Source: Australimonas brisbanensis (GTDB lineage Bacteria > Chloroflexota > Dehalococcoidia > Lucifugimonadales > Australimonadaceae). From it: a stretch of 64,000 nucleotides of DNA. How positions within the stretch are numbered: position 1 is the first letter of the stretch; every line of letters begins with the position of its first letter. Below the pieces are notes generated by a model. The model had not been told where the DNA came from, did no database searches, and saw only the letters and a list, made by a program, of their open reading frames with translations. Location: the NCBI GenBank assembly GCA_038147155.1, contig JAYQTA010000005.1, forward strand, positions 94,955 through 158,954, given 5' to 3'. Below are positions 16,653-25,866 of the stretch, piece after piece. The translations under genes and the position numbers were made by a program.

Positions 16653-18191
16653 CTAGATATGCCTGCCCGCACCCTCCGCCAGCAGGCGGCGCAATTCGGT
16701 CTTGAGCGTCTTGCCGTAGCTGTTCTTGGGGATGACCTCACAGAACACGTACCGCTTGGGCTTCTTGAAGGAGGCCATCTCCCCCCGGCACCAGGCCTCC
16801 AGCGTCGGAGCATCACACGGAACGCCCTCCGTCGGCACGATGAACGCCACCACCGACTCGCCCCACTCCCGGTCCGGCTCGCCGATCACCGCCGCCTCGG
16901 CGACGGCGGGGTGGCGCACCAGCACCTCCTCCACCTCGCGGGGGTAGATGTTGGTGCCACCGGAGATGATGACGTCCTTGGAGCGGTCGGTGAGGGTGAG
17001 GAAGCCCTCAACGTCCAGGCGGCCGATGTCGCCCGTCCGCAGCCATCCGTCCACCAGCGTCTCTCGGGTGGCCTGCTCGTTGCGCCAGTAGCCCGCCATC
17101 ACCGTGGGCCCGCGCACCACCACCTCGCCGGGGGTACCGGGCGGCAGGTCGGCCATGGCCTCGTCCACCACCCGCACCTCCACGCAGCCCTGGGCCGCGC
17201 CCACGGAAGCGAGGCGCTCGCGCCAGCGGGGGTGCTCGCTGGCGGCGAGCACCTCGCGGCGCAGGGAGGTGATGGTCATGGGGCTCTCGCCCTGCCCGTA
17301 GATCTGCACGAAACGCGGGCCCATGACCGCCAGCGCATCCTCGATGTCCGCCACGTACATGGGCCCGCCGCCGTAGACCACCGTCCGGATGCCCGCCCCC
17401 GTGCGCCCGGTGCGCCGAGCTTCATCCACCAACCGCTTGACCATGGTGGGCGCGGCGAAGAAGGAGAGGCCCCCCACCCGCTCGCCCAGGTCCAGGATCT
17501 CGCCGGGGTCGAAGCCGTGGGAGCGTGGCACCAGGTGGCGCGCCCCCCGGCGCACGTGCATAAAGTTGTACAGCCCCGCGCCGTGGGAGAGGGGCGCGGC
17601 GTAGACGGCGGCGTCGGACGGGCGGACATCGTCGACATCCAGCGTGTAGGTGGTGGACATGGCCGCCAGGTTCTGGTGGGTGAGCATCACCCCCTTGGGG
17701 CGGCCGGTGGTGCCGGAGGTGTAGAAGAGCCAGGCCAGCGCACCGGCGTCCAGCAGGGCCGGAACCTCCGGGCCGGGTCCCGCCGCCCCCAGCGCGACCC
17801 AGGCTGGCGTGTCGACGCCCACCTCGTGGCATCCAGTGGGCAGCCTCACCGCCTCACCCAGCGTGCCCGCGGCGGTGAAGACCGCCGAGGCGTCCGCGTT
17901 CTCGATGATCCAGGCCGCCTCCTTGGGGTGGAGCTTGTAGTTGATGGGCACGGCCACCGCGCCCAGCCACCACACCCCGTAGAGTGCCTCTAGGTACTCG
18001 GTGCGGTTCTCCATGAACAGCGCCACCCGCTGGCCCGGCCCCACGCCGTGCGCATCGCGCAGGCCCGCCGCGATGGCGCGGGCGCGCGCCGCGAACTCAG
18101 CATAGGTGGCGCGTACCTGCTCGCCCTCCAGCAGGGCGGGCGCGTCGGGGGTGATGCGGGCCGTCGCGTGGAGCCAGGAGGCGATGTTCAC
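16653..18191 (-). CDS. AMP-dependent acyl-CoA synthetase/ligase
   Basis: A 512-aa ANL-superfamily enzyme that activates a carboxylic acid as acyl-AMP and transfers it to CoA. Visible motifs are YTSGTTGRPKGV (phosphate loop), YGQGESP (adenine site), GWLRTGDIG, SKDVIISGGTNIYP (hinge) and the catalytic Lys in NSYGKTLKTEL. The GTG start at 18191 lies 10 nt after the thiolase stop with a GGGGCGAG site before it, so thiolase, ligase and SDR form one operon. Substrate not predictable; a fatty or aromatic acid is likely. A second member lies at 52299. Confidence 0.88.
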   Translation of the reverse strand: MNIASWLHATARITPDAPALLEGEQVRATYAEFAARARAIAAGLRDAHGVGPGQRVALFMENRTEYLEALYGVWWLGAVAVPINYKLHPKEAAWIIENADASAVFTAAGTLGEAVRLPTGCHEVGVDTPAWVALGAAGPGPEVPALLDAGALAWLFYTSGTTGRPKGVMLTHQNLAAMSTTYTLDVDDVRPSDAAVYAAPLSHGAGLYNFMHVRRGARHLVPRSHGFDPGEILDLGERVGGLSFFAAPTMVKRLVDEARRTGRTGAGIRTVVYGGGPMYVADIEDALAVMGPRFVQIYGQGESPMTITSLRREVLAASEHPRWRERLASVGAAQGCVEVRVVDEAMADLPPGTPGEVVVRGPTVMAGYWRNEQATRETLVDGWLRTGDIGRLDVEGFLTLTDRSKDVIISGGTNIYPREVEEVLVRHPAVAEAAVIGEPDREWGESVVAFIVPTEGVPCDAPTLEAWCRGEMASFKKPKRYVFCEVIPKNSYGKTLKTELRRLLAEGAGRHI

Positions 18192-18201
18192 CGCTCGCCC
18201 C

Positions 18202-19380
18202 TCATGCCCGCCCGGCTTCGAGCACCGAGGCGTAGTTGGCGACGGCCGAACCGCCCATGTTGAACACCAGGCCCACCTGCGCCCCGTCCAACTGCACCTC
18301 ACCCGCGCTCGCGGTGAGCTGGCGAAACGCCATGGCGTGCATGGACACCCCCGTGGCGCCCACCGGGTGGCCCTTGGCCTTGAGTCCACCCGATAGGTTC
18401 ACCGGCAGCGCTCCGCCCCGGTAGACGGTGCCCGCCTCGATGGCCCGATGCCCCTGCCCGTGGGGTGCGAGGCCCATCGCCTCGTAGATCAGCAGCTCGG
18501 CGATGGTGAAGCAGTCGTGCACCTCGGCGAAATCCACGTCGTCCAGTCCCACGCCCGCGTCCGCCAGCGCGCCGCGTATCGCCCGCTCCGGGCCCTCGAA
18601 TCCGATGAAGTCACGCGAGGAGAAGGGCAGCAGGTCGTTCACCTGGCTCACCGCCCGGAACTCCACGTGCCGGGGGAACTCCCCAGCCCGGTCTGAGGGC
18701 ACCAGCACCACGGCGGCCGCGCCGTCGGTGATGAGCGAGCAGTCGGTCATGCGCAGGGGTGGGGCGATGAGCGGGTTGCGCTCCGAGACGGTGCTGCACT
18801 CCTCCACGCTGAGGGCCTTGTGCATCTGCGCCAGCGGGTTGCGCATGGCGTTGGCGTGGTTCTTGGCCGCGATGGCCGCCATGGTGGGCAGCGGGTCGTG
18901 GTAGCGCTCGGCGTAGGAATGCGCCGCCAGGGCGAACACCTGGGGGAAGCTGAGCTGGGCCTCGTCAGGGTCATGCTGGTAGCCCGCCCCGCACAGCGCG
19001 CGCGTCACATCGGCGGTGGAGTTGTTGGTCATCTTCTCGGCGCCCACCACCAGCACGGCCTGGGCCTGCCCCGCCGCGATGGCGCTGATGCCCGCGAACA
19101 CCGCAGCCGAGCCAGACGCGCAGGCGTTCTCCAGCCGGGTGGCTGGCTTGAAGCGCAGGTCGGGCGATATCTGGTGGATCAGCGAGGAGGCGAATCCGTC
19201 GGGCACCATGCCGGAGTTGAAGTGGCCCAGGAACACCGCATCGATAGCGGCTGGTTCGATGCCCGCGTCAGCGATGGCCTCCCGCCCGGCGGCCACGATC
19301 AGGTCCTCCAGGCTCTGGCCCTCCAGGCGCCCGAATCGGGTGTGCCCGCTCCCCACCATCGCCACGCCCGGTGCCCTCAT
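18202..19380 (-). CDS. Thiolase-family acyl-CoA acetyltransferase
   Basis: A 392-aa thiolase-superfamily enzyme. The nucleophile Cys is in RLENACASGS, an active-site His in EVHDCFTI and another in GGLKAKGHPVGATG. The HDCF context is typical of the SCP-x/lipid-transfer-associated thiolase branch rather than classical acetoacetyl-CoA thiolases, which have NEAF; such enzymes cleave branched or sterol-type 3-oxoacyl-CoAs. No paired OB-fold (DUF35) partner is adjacent. AGGAGG directly precedes ATG 19380. First gene of the leftward operon with the ligase and the SDR. Confidence 0.87.
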   Translation of the reverse strand: MRAPGVAMVGSGHTRFGRLEGQSLEDLIVAAGREAIADAGIEPAAIDAVFLGHFNSGMVPDGFASSLIHQISPDLRFKPATRLENACASGSAAVFAGISAIAAGQAQAVLVVGAEKMTNNSTADVTRALCGAGYQHDPDEAQLSFPQVFALAAHSYAERYHDPLPTMAAIAAKNHANAMRNPLAQMHKALSVEECSTVSERNPLIAPPLRMTDCSLITDGAAAVVLVPSDRAGEFPRHVEFRAVSQVNDLLPFSSRDFIGFEGPERAIRGALADAGVGLDDVDFAEVHDCFTIAELLIYEAMGLAPHGQGHRAIEAGTVYRGGALPVNLSGGLKAKGHPVGATGVSMHAMAFRQLTASAGEVQLDGAQVGLVFNMGGSAVANYASVLEAGRA

Positions 19381-19556
19381 GGCTCCTCCTATGGCCGTCC
19401 GGCGGCCACCGGCCACACGTTACGCCACTCCCCTTGCCCACGGCCAGACTCTCGTGCGCGCGGGCGCATCCGCGCGAGCGCCTGCGCTCCTCGCTAGATT
19501 GCAGCCCGGCGCTGCGCTAGTATCGGCGCACCACAGCCCGGCGGGAGAGGTGTCTC

Positions 19557-20654
19557 GTGAGCGAGCAGCAGCGGTTCGAGTTCGGCGTCTGGGACCAGAT
19601 GCAGACCTATGAGGTGCATCAGGCGAGCACCGCCCGCGAGGTGTACGAGAAGCACATCAAGCAGGCCAAGCTGATGGAGGACGTAGGCTTCGACACCTAC
19701 TGGACGCTGGAGCACCAGGGCTCCTACGTGGGCGCCGTCACCTCCCCGCAGATGTTCCTGCTGGCCGTGGCCCGCGCCACCGAGCGCATCCGCCTGGGCA
19801 CCATGATCTGGCAGACGCCCTTCCACCACCCGGTGCGCCTGGCCCAGGACATCGCCATGCTGGACCACCTGTCCAACGGGCGCGTGGAGTTCGGGGCGGG
19901 TATCGGCGTTCACGAGCACGAGTTCATCCGCTGGGGCCTGGACTTCTACAAGCGCCGGGAGATGGGCGAGGAGGTGCTGGAGGTCCTGCACCAGGCGTGG
20001 ACCACGGGCAAGGTGACCTTCAAGGGCGAGTTCTGGCAGTTCGAGGAGGCGCTGGTGCAGCCGGTGCCCCTCCAGAAGCCCTACCCGCCCATCTGGGCTG
20101 CCGTCCACTCGCCCCGCTCCATCGAGTTCGCCGCGCGCCACAACTACCACATGGCGCTGAACATCGACACCGACGAGACGATGGTGAAGAAGTTCGCCCA
20201 CTGGCGCGAGCTGTGGGCATCCTTCAACCACCCCGGCCCGCGCCCCCGCCAGTTCCTCATGCGCGTGGTGCACGTGGCGGAGACCGACGCCAAGGCGCGC
20301 GAGCAGGCGGAGCAGTACCTGATGGAGGCCAACTCCCTGGGCCGCGAGTTGGTGGCTGCCTCCAAGGTGGGATTCGGCGAGAACCCGCGCGGGATGGGCC
20401 GCGAGGACTCCGAGGACATCCGTGAGCGCGGGCGCGTGTTCCGCGAGAGTTCCAAGTCCTACGACTTCTGGATCGACAACGGCCTGGCGCTGGTGGGCAG
20501 CCCCGAAACGGTGGCCCGCAAGATTACCGAGGGACGAGAGAAGATCGGCTACACCCACTTCGCAGGCAAGTTCCACATCGGCCGCATGCCGCACGAGATG
20601 GTGGAGAAGTCCATCAGCCTCTTCGGCAAGGAGGTCATCCCCGGCCTGCGCTAG
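19557..20654 (+). CDS. Luciferase-like (LLM) flavin-dependent monooxygenase
   Basis: A 365-aa TIM-barrel protein of the bacterial luciferase family, which uses reduced FMN or F420 and oxygen to oxidise organic substrates. The N-terminal region with WTLEHQGSYVG and the central RIRLGTMIWQTPFHHPVRLAQD and FGAGIGVHEHEF segments are typical. GTG 19557 follows GGGAGAGG. The gene reads rightward, followed 64 nt later by the Rieske oxygenase. Families of this type are expanded in marine SAR202 Chloroflexota, which is consistent with the island. Substrate and cofactor choice cannot be read from sequence. Confidence 0.88.
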   Translation: MSEQQRFEFGVWDQMQTYEVHQASTAREVYEKHIKQAKLMEDVGFDTYWTLEHQGSYVGAVTSPQMFLLAVARATERIRLGTMIWQTPFHHPVRLAQDIAMLDHLSNGRVEFGAGIGVHEHEFIRWGLDFYKRREMGEEVLEVLHQAWTTGKVTFKGEFWQFEEALVQPVPLQKPYPPIWAAVHSPRSIEFAARHNYHMALNIDTDETMVKKFAHWRELWASFNHPGPRPRQFLMRVVHVAETDAKAREQAEQYLMEANSLGRELVAASKVGFGENPRGMGREDSEDIRERGRVFRESSKSYDFWIDNGLALVGSPETVARKITEGREKIGYTHFAGKFHIGRMPHEMVEKSISLFGKEVIPGLR

Positions 20655-20718
20655 CAGGCACGGGGCCGGTGGCCCAGGGAAGGGATAGGCAGGCTGTCAC
20701 GAGGAACAGGACGTACCC

Positions 20719-22065
20719 ATGCTGACCCAGGAAGAGAACGAGATCGTCACCCACGTGGGCCCCGGCACGCCCATGGGGGATCTGATGCGCCAGTACTGGC
20801 TGCCGGTGTACCTCTCGTCGGACATCGCCGAGAACGACTCCAAGCCCCGCCGACTCAAGCTGCTCCACGAGAACCTCATCATCTTCCGCGACACCTCCGG
20901 GCGCGCGGTGCTGGTGACCGAGGTGTGCCCGCACCGGGGCGCATCGCTGTACTGGGGGCGGAACGAGGACGACGGCATCCGGTGCGCCTACCACGGCTGG
21001 AAGTTCGCCGCCGATGGGCGCTGCGTGGACATGCCCAACGAACCGGCGGCCTCCAACTTCAAGGACAAGGTGCACATCCGCTCCTACCCCGTCCAGGAGC
21101 GCAACGGCATCATCTGGACCTACATGGGCCCGCGCCAGACCCCTCCCCCTCTGCCGGACCTGGAGTTCAACTGCATCCCCCCGGAGCAGATCACCATCCG
21201 GCGCGACATGCAGATGACCAACTGGCTCCAGGGGCTTGAGGGGAACATCGACTCCTCGCACCTGTCCTTCCTGCACACCCGCCTGGAGGCTGACGGCAGC
21301 GCGGACTTCGCAGGCATGGCCCCCGCCAACCGGGGCCTGTATTACGTGGACAACGCGCCGGTGATGGAGACCCACGACACCCAGGCGGGAGTGATGTACG
21401 GGGCGGGGCGACGCGAGGAGCCGGGCAAGGTGTACTGGCGCGTGACCCAGTTCCTCTTCCCCTTCTACGGCATGTTCGCCCCCGTCTCCCTGCGCGAGTG
21501 CCCCATCCAGTGGTGGGTGCCGCTGGACGACGGGGCGGTGATGAAGTGGGACGTGCGCTGGAACCCGGAGCGGGCCATCACCGCCGAGGAGCGCGAGCGC
21601 CTCTTCCTGCCCGACCCCGGGGGGTTCGTGGAGGAGACGGGGGACCCCTACACCCATTGGCGCCTGGCTGCCGATGCCTCCAACGACTACCTGAACGACT
21701 ACGACGCCCAGCTCACCAAGCGCTTCAACGGCATCCCGTCCATCAACCTGCAGGACAAGGCGCTGCTGGAGTCCATGGGCTCCATCGTGGATCGCACCAT
21801 CGAGCACCTGGGCACCGCCGACGCCATGATCATCCGGGTGCGCCGCCGGCTCATCGCCGCCGCCAGGGCCCTGCGTGAGCACGGCACCGTCCCGCCGGGG
21901 GTGGACGAGCCCTCGGCCTACGCCGTGCGCACCATGACCACGATCCAGCCGGAGGGCGTGGACCCCTTCACGGTGGAGGCCGCCTCGCTGAAGGCCTTCA
22001 GCGGACGGCCCGTGCTCTCCGCCGAGGCCCAGCAGGCGTCCATGCGCATGGCCGCCCCCGAATAG
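20719..22065 (+). CDS. Rieske non-haem iron oxygenase, phthalate 4,5-dioxygenase-like alpha subunit
   Basis: A 448-aa oxygenase subunit that hydroxylates or O-demethylates aromatic acids. The N-terminal Rieske centre is CPHRG (Cys70, His72) and CAYHGW (Cys89, His92). The catalytic iron site starts with the NIDSSHLSFLH motif (His181, His186), typical of the phthalate dioxygenase/LigXa branch. No reductase or small subunit is nearby, as is usual for this branch where the reductase can be encoded elsewhere. A perfect 13-bp hairpin follows the stop. It is probably co-transcribed with the monooxygenase before it. Confidence 0.9.
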   Translation: MLTQEENEIVTHVGPGTPMGDLMRQYWLPVYLSSDIAENDSKPRRLKLLHENLIIFRDTSGRAVLVTEVCPHRGASLYWGRNEDDGIRCAYHGWKFAADGRCVDMPNEPAASNFKDKVHIRSYPVQERNGIIWTYMGPRQTPPPLPDLEFNCIPPEQITIRRDMQMTNWLQGLEGNIDSSHLSFLHTRLEADGSADFAGMAPANRGLYYVDNAPVMETHDTQAGVMYGAGRREEPGKVYWRVTQFLFPFYGMFAPVSLRECPIQWWVPLDDGAVMKWDVRWNPERAITAEERERLFLPDPGGFVEETGDPYTHWRLAADASNDYLNDYDAQLTKRFNGIPSINLQDKALLESMGSIVDRTIEHLGTADAMIIRVRRRLIAAARALREHGTVPPGVDEPSAYAVRTMTTIQPEGVDPFTVEAASLKAFSGRPVLSAEAQQASMRMAAPE

Positions 22066-22073
22066 GCCAGCGT

Positions 22074-22102
22074 GCGGGGCTGGCGCTTGGCGCCAGCCCC
22101 GC
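22074..22102 (+). terminator. Strong 13-bp hairpin after the Rieske gene
   Basis: Thirteen bases (22074-22086) pair perfectly with 22090-22102 around a TTG loop. There is no T run after it, so it may be a GC-rich terminator or an RNA end stabiliser. Confidence 0.6.
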
Positions 22103-22111
22103 CTCCCCCGG

Positions 22112-22139
22112 TTGACGCTTCTCGCCGTGCGGGTATCCT
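22112..22139 (+). promoter_or_regulatory. Promoter upstream of the amidohydrolase remnant and aldo/keto reductase
   Basis: TTGACG (22112-22117) and TATCCT (22134-22139) are 16 bp apart, directly after the hairpin that ends the previous unit. Confidence 0.65.
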
Positions 22140-22177
22140 GCGCCCACGCAAGCCGGGTCTCTTCCGGCTGCGCAGGA

Positions 22178-22282
22178 ATGAACCCCGCAGAGGAGGCGCA
22201 TACGACCACCGAAACGCTGGAACGAGTGGTGGACGGCGACGGGCACGTCTCGGACTGGCTCGCGGACATAGGCAACGACTAA
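22178..22282 (+). pseudogene. 34-codon remnant resembling the N-terminus of an amidohydrolase
   Basis: A short frame encodes MNPAEEAHTTTETLERVV followed by DGDGHVSDWLADIGND and a stop. The VVDGDGHV segment looks like the first metal-binding strand (VxDxxxH) of amidohydrolase-2 enzymes, but no further coding sequence of that family follows; the aldo/keto reductase starts 19 nt later. GAGGAGG lies just before an ACG codon in the same frame, as if the original ATG start had been lost. It may be a deletion remnant, or a chance small peptide. Confidence 0.4.
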
Positions 22283-22300
22283 CACCCCAGGGAGGGCGGC

Positions 22301-23320
22301 ATGGAGTACCGGGAGGTACCGGGGACCGGCATCGAGATCTCGGTGGTGGGCTTCGGGACAGGTGATAACGGCGGGCTGATGGTCAAGGGCGAGCCCAAGG
22401 AACGGCTGCGCGCCGTGGAGCGGGCGCTGGACCTGGGCGTGAACTACTTCGACACCGCACCCGACTACGGCAAGGGGCTGGCGGAGACCCACCTGGGCGA
22501 GGTGCTCAAGCAGATCCGCGAGCGCCCGGTGCTGTGCACGAAGGTGGAGGTCATGCCCGAGCACCTGGCAGACGTGGCAGGACGCGTGACTGCCTCGGTG
22601 GAGGCATCGCTCGGGCGATTGGGCGTGGACTACGTGGACTTCGTGATGATGCACAACCCCCCGCACCTGAAGACGGACCTGGACGCGCCGGGGTGGATCG
22701 GCCTGTCGGTCAACGAGATGATCGGCCCTGGCGGGGCGCTGGAGGGCCTCCAGCGCATGCGTGAGCAGGGCAAGGTGGGCTACTTCGGCTTCACCCTGGA
22801 CAGCCTGGACATCGAGGCCGTGGACGCGGTGCTGGAGACGGGCGAGTTCAACTTCATCAACGCCTGGTACAACCTGATCAACCCCTCGGCGGCCATGCCC
22901 ACGCCGCGCGGCCTGTCGGTGGGCTACGACTTCGCCGACGTCATCACCCACGCCTACGAGCGCGGGGTGGGCGTGGCGTGCATCGGCCCCCACGGGCGCG
23001 GCGCGCTGACCGACCACGCCCTGCGGGGTGGGGCGCGTCACCCGGTGGCAGCCGGGGCGCTCTCGCGCAACGAACAGCTGTGGAAGGAGGCGCAGGAGAA
23101 CGCCAAGGCCTTCGGCTTCCTCTCCAAGGAGGGGCAGACCCTCCAGCAGGCGGCGATCCGGTTCGTGTTGCACACGCCGGGCATCATCACGGTCAACGGC
23201 GGCTTCTCGGAACTCTCACACCTGGACGAAATGGTGGCCAACGCCTCCCACGGTCCCCTCACCCGCGAGGAGATGGCGCGCGTGCAGATGGTCTGGCACG
23301 GGAACCTGGGCCGCCGCTAG
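22301..23320 (+). CDS. Aldo/keto reductase
   Basis: A 339-aa (alpha/beta)8-barrel oxidoreductase that reduces aldehydes or ketones with NAD(P)H. The catalytic tetrad is visible as Asp51 and Tyr56 (FDTAPDYGKG), Lys81 (LCTKVEV) and His118 (FVMMHNPPH). The ATG at 22301 follows GGGAGGG. Its promoter is probably the one at 22112-22139. The C-terminal part is ordinary for the family. Substrate unknown. Confidence 0.88.
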   Translation: MEYREVPGTGIEISVVGFGTGDNGGLMVKGEPKERLRAVERALDLGVNYFDTAPDYGKGLAETHLGEVLKQIRERPVLCTKVEVMPEHLADVAGRVTASVEASLGRLGVDYVDFVMMHNPPHLKTDLDAPGWIGLSVNEMIGPGGALEGLQRMREQGKVGYFGFTLDSLDIEAVDAVLETGEFNFINAWYNLINPSAAMPTPRGLSVGYDFADVITHAYERGVGVACIGPHGRGALTDHALRGGARHPVAAGALSRNEQLWKEAQENAKAFGFLSKEGQTLQQAAIRFVLHTPGIITVNGGFSELSHLDEMVANASHGPLTREEMARVQMVWHGNLGRR

Positions 23321-23375
23321 CGCAGGTGGCGATGCTTGCATCGCACCAGAGTGCGGCGGGCAACAGCCCTACCGC

Positions 23376-23786
23376 GTGAACCCGGCGGGGCCGCTGTCCG
23401 CGATGCTCGCGGCCACGCTGGAACGGCTCCCCGCGGAGGGCACCGAGGGGTTCGTGGCTGCCCTGGAGGCCTACGCCGGTGGCCGGGTGCCCCAGGAGCG
23501 GCGCGACCGCTGCCTGCGCACCGACCCGCTGGCCCTGGCGGCCATGTGCCGTGCGCTCTTCGCGGAGGGGGACGTGGCCCCCGACATGCCTCACTGGCCC
23601 TTCCCCTGCCTGCTGTTCGCGGGGGAACAGGACGGCGACCTCCACGACCAGGCGCAGCGGGCAGCTGAGGCCATCCCGCGTGCGCGGTTCATCTCCCTTC
23701 CGGGGCTCGACCACCTGGGCGCGCACGGTCACGTCGAGGGGGTGCTGGAGGCGGTGCTGGCGACGTTGCGGGCCGGTGCCGACTGA
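23376..23786 (+). pseudogene. C-terminal fragment of an alpha/beta hydrolase
   Basis: From about GTG 23376 the frame encodes 136 residues that end with PFPCLLFAGEQDGDLHDQ and GLDHLGAHG, the strand, acid and His segments of an alpha/beta hydrolase C-terminal half. The N-terminal half with the nucleophile elbow (GxSxG) should come before this, but that space is occupied by the aldo/keto reductase, and the 56 nt between them do not encode it. The piece is therefore a truncated gene, or a cap-less fragment translated from the internal GTG. Third-position GC is like its neighbours, so decay would be recent. Confidence 0.55.
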
Positions 23787-23870
23787 CCGCGCCGTTGCGC
23801 TGGGGGCCCTCGCCGGTGTATCAAGGCAGCGGCCCCGGGCACGGAGCCACCAACAAGACCGGGAGACCCG

Positions 23871-24335
23871 ATGAACTACCAAGGGAACGTGCAACTGGCA
23901 GCGCCACCACTGGCCGTGTGGGATTTCGTGCTGGATGTGGACCGCTTCGCCTCCTGCTTCCCCGGCGTTGAGGACCTGCGCCGGGTGGACGAGGAGACCT
24001 TCGCGGGGACGATGCAGGCCAAGGTGGGCCCCATCTCCTCCAGTTTCGCCTTCGAGGCGCGCATCGTGGACGCAGAGGCGCCAGTGCGCCTGACGGCACG
24101 GGTGGAGGGCACCGACTCGCTGACCAAGTCGGTGATGATCTCCGACATCTCGATGCAGATCGCCTCCGATGGGGGGGCGGGCGCGGCCCTGGCCTACCAG
24201 TCAAAGGTGAACGTGAAGGGCCGCCTGGGCATCCTGGGCGACATGGTGCTGCGGGCCACAGGCGCGCAGGTGATCGAGGAGTTCTTCAACCGTCTGCGTG
24301 AGCGCGTCGAGGCCGACGCAGCCGCAGGAGCCTAG
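23871..24335 (+). CDS. SRPBCC-superfamily protein, CoxG-like
   Basis: A 154-aa protein starting MNYQGNVQLAAPPLAVWDF, the usual opening of the carbon monoxide dehydrogenase subunit G family, a helix-grip fold that binds hydrophobic ligands. CFPGVEDL, VGPISSSFAFEA and KGRLGILGDMVLRATG match the family core. No CO dehydrogenase genes lie nearby, so it more likely serves another oxidoreductase here. It precedes the GMC oxidoreductase by 10 nt and is probably co-translated with it. A TATCAA at 23817-23822 is a weak -10 candidate. Confidence 0.8.
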   Translation: MNYQGNVQLAAPPLAVWDFVLDVDRFASCFPGVEDLRRVDEETFAGTMQAKVGPISSSFAFEARIVDAEAPVRLTARVEGTDSLTKSVMISDISMQIASDGGAGAALAYQSKVNVKGRLGILGDMVLRATGAQVIEEFFNRLRERVEADAAAGA

Positions 24336-24345
24336 GGAGGCGCGC

Positions 24346-25866
24346 ATGGCACAGGGCGATGCCTACGACGTGATCATCATCGGCGGCGGCTCCACGGGGG
24401 CCGTTGCCGCCGCTCGGCTATCTAAGGACCCGGACCGGCGGGTGCTGCTCCTGGAGGCGGGGCCGGACCCCGACCCCATCCCGGAGATGATCGCCGACGG
24501 CTCCCAGGGTGTGCGCGCCGTGCTGGAATCGCCCTACGTGCTCATGTACCCGGCGGAGCGCCGGGCCGACGATTCCACCTTCTACAAGATCACCGGTCGG
24601 GTGATGGGCGGCGGGTCGTCCGTCAACGCCATGGCCGTGGTGCGCCCCACCAGGGGCGATCTGGACTCGTGGGCGGCGGCGGGCAACCCCGGGTGGGGCT
24701 TCGATGACTGCCTGCCCTACCTCAAGCGGCTGGAGTCGGAGCAGGACTACCCGGAGGCCCCCTACCACGGCACCGAGGGGCCGCTGTACGTCAAGCGCCC
24801 CTATCGGCTAGACATGGAGCCCTCCGCCCCGGTGCGGGCGTTCATCGAACGCGCGCAGGCGCTGGGCATGCCGCTGTGCCCCGATCTGAACGTGCCGGAG
24901 CCCTTCGGGGTGTGCGGGTCGGCCTACAACATCAAGGACGGCGTGCGCCAGTCGGTGACGGTGGCCTACCTGAACCCGGCGCGCGGACGGGCCAACCTGA
25001 CGATCCAGGCCGAGGCCACGGTGCTCTCCCTCACGGTGCGCGGGCGCCGGGTGGAGGAGGTGGTGTACGAGCAGGGCGGGCAGCGCCGCACCGCCACGGC
25101 CTCCCAGGTGGTGCTGTGCGCCGGCACCTACCACTCGCCCCAGGTGCTCACCCTCTCCGGGATAGGCCCGGAGGCCGAACTGCGACGCCTGGGCATCGCC
25201 CCCACCGTGGTGCGTGAGGGTGTGGGCCTCAACTACCAGGACCATGCCACGCTGGACCTGACCTACGAGGGTCGCGCCGAATTCAGCCCCGACTGGGTGG
25301 TGCCGCGCTTCCGCCTCTCCTTCAAGTCCGACCCCTCGCGGGTCAGCTCCGACTTCCACCTGTTCATGCGCCCGCCCGTGGAGATCGCAGGCCTGCGGCG
25401 CATGATGCCGGTCTCGGCCAACCTGCTGGAGCAGCGCACGCGTGGACGGGTGTACCTGGCCTCGGCTGACCCGGCCGACCTGCCGCTGGTGGAGGACGCG
25501 GGTCTGGAGCACACCGATGACCTGAAGGCGATGCTCACCGCACTGGACTTCCTACATGAACTGGTGAGTCACCCCTCCATGGCCCCCTACTACGGGCCGC
25601 TCATCTCGCCGGGCCCCGACGAGGACTGGGGTGAGTTCGCCCGCACCGGTTACGGCTCCTACCACCACGGCGCGGGCACCTGCAAGATGGGCCCAGCGTC
25701 GGACCCGGAGGCCGTGGTGGACCACCGTCTGCTGGTGCATGGGCTGGACAACCTGCGGGTGGCGGACGCGTCCATCATGCCCACCGTCACCCACGCCAAC
25801 ACCAACGTGACGTGCATCATGATCGGGGAGCGGGTGGCCGACTTCGTCCGTGAGGACGAGGGCTAG
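24346..25866 (+). CDS. GMC-family FAD oxidoreductase
   Basis: A 506-aa flavoprotein of the glucose-methanol-choline family, oxidising alcohols to aldehydes. The FAD motif IIIGGGSTGAVAAARL begins at residue 10, LLLEAGPDP binds the adenosine, GRVMGGGSSVNAM is GMC signature 1, and AGTYHSPQVLTLSGIG is signature 2. The C-terminal YHHGAGTCKMG and HANTNVTCIMIGER carry the conserved His and Asn. AGGGAGG precedes ATG 24346; an earlier in-frame ATG overlaps the CoxG-like gene and is less likely. Its stop overlaps the stop of the convergent ABC ATPase by 4 nt. Confidence 0.9.
   Translation: MAQGDAYDVIIIGGGSTGAVAAARLSKDPDRRVLLLEAGPDPDPIPEMIADGSQGVRAVLESPYVLMYPAERRADDSTFYKITGRVMGGGSSVNAMAVVRPTRGDLDSWAAAGNPGWGFDDCLPYLKRLESEQDYPEAPYHGTEGPLYVKRPYRLDMEPSAPVRAFIERAQALGMPLCPDLNVPEPFGVCGSAYNIKDGVRQSVTVAYLNPARGRANLTIQAEATVLSLTVRGRRVEEVVYEQGGQRRTATASQVVLCAGTYHSPQVLTLSGIGPEAELRRLGIAPTVVREGVGLNYQDHATLDLTYEGRAEFSPDWVVPRFRLSFKSDPSRVSSDFHLFMRPPVEIAGLRRMMPVSANLLEQRTRGRVYLASADPADLPLVEDAGLEHTDDLKAMLTALDFLHELVSHPSMAPYYGPLISPGPDEDWGEFARTGYGSYHHGAGTCKMGPASDPEAVVDHRLLVHGLDNLRVADASIMPTVTHANTNVTCIMIGERVADFVREDEG

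Noticed and set aside
23871..24335. CoxG-like protein as evidence for CO oxidation
   Set aside because: No CoxL, CoxM or CoxS genes are present; this family also serves other oxidoreductases.
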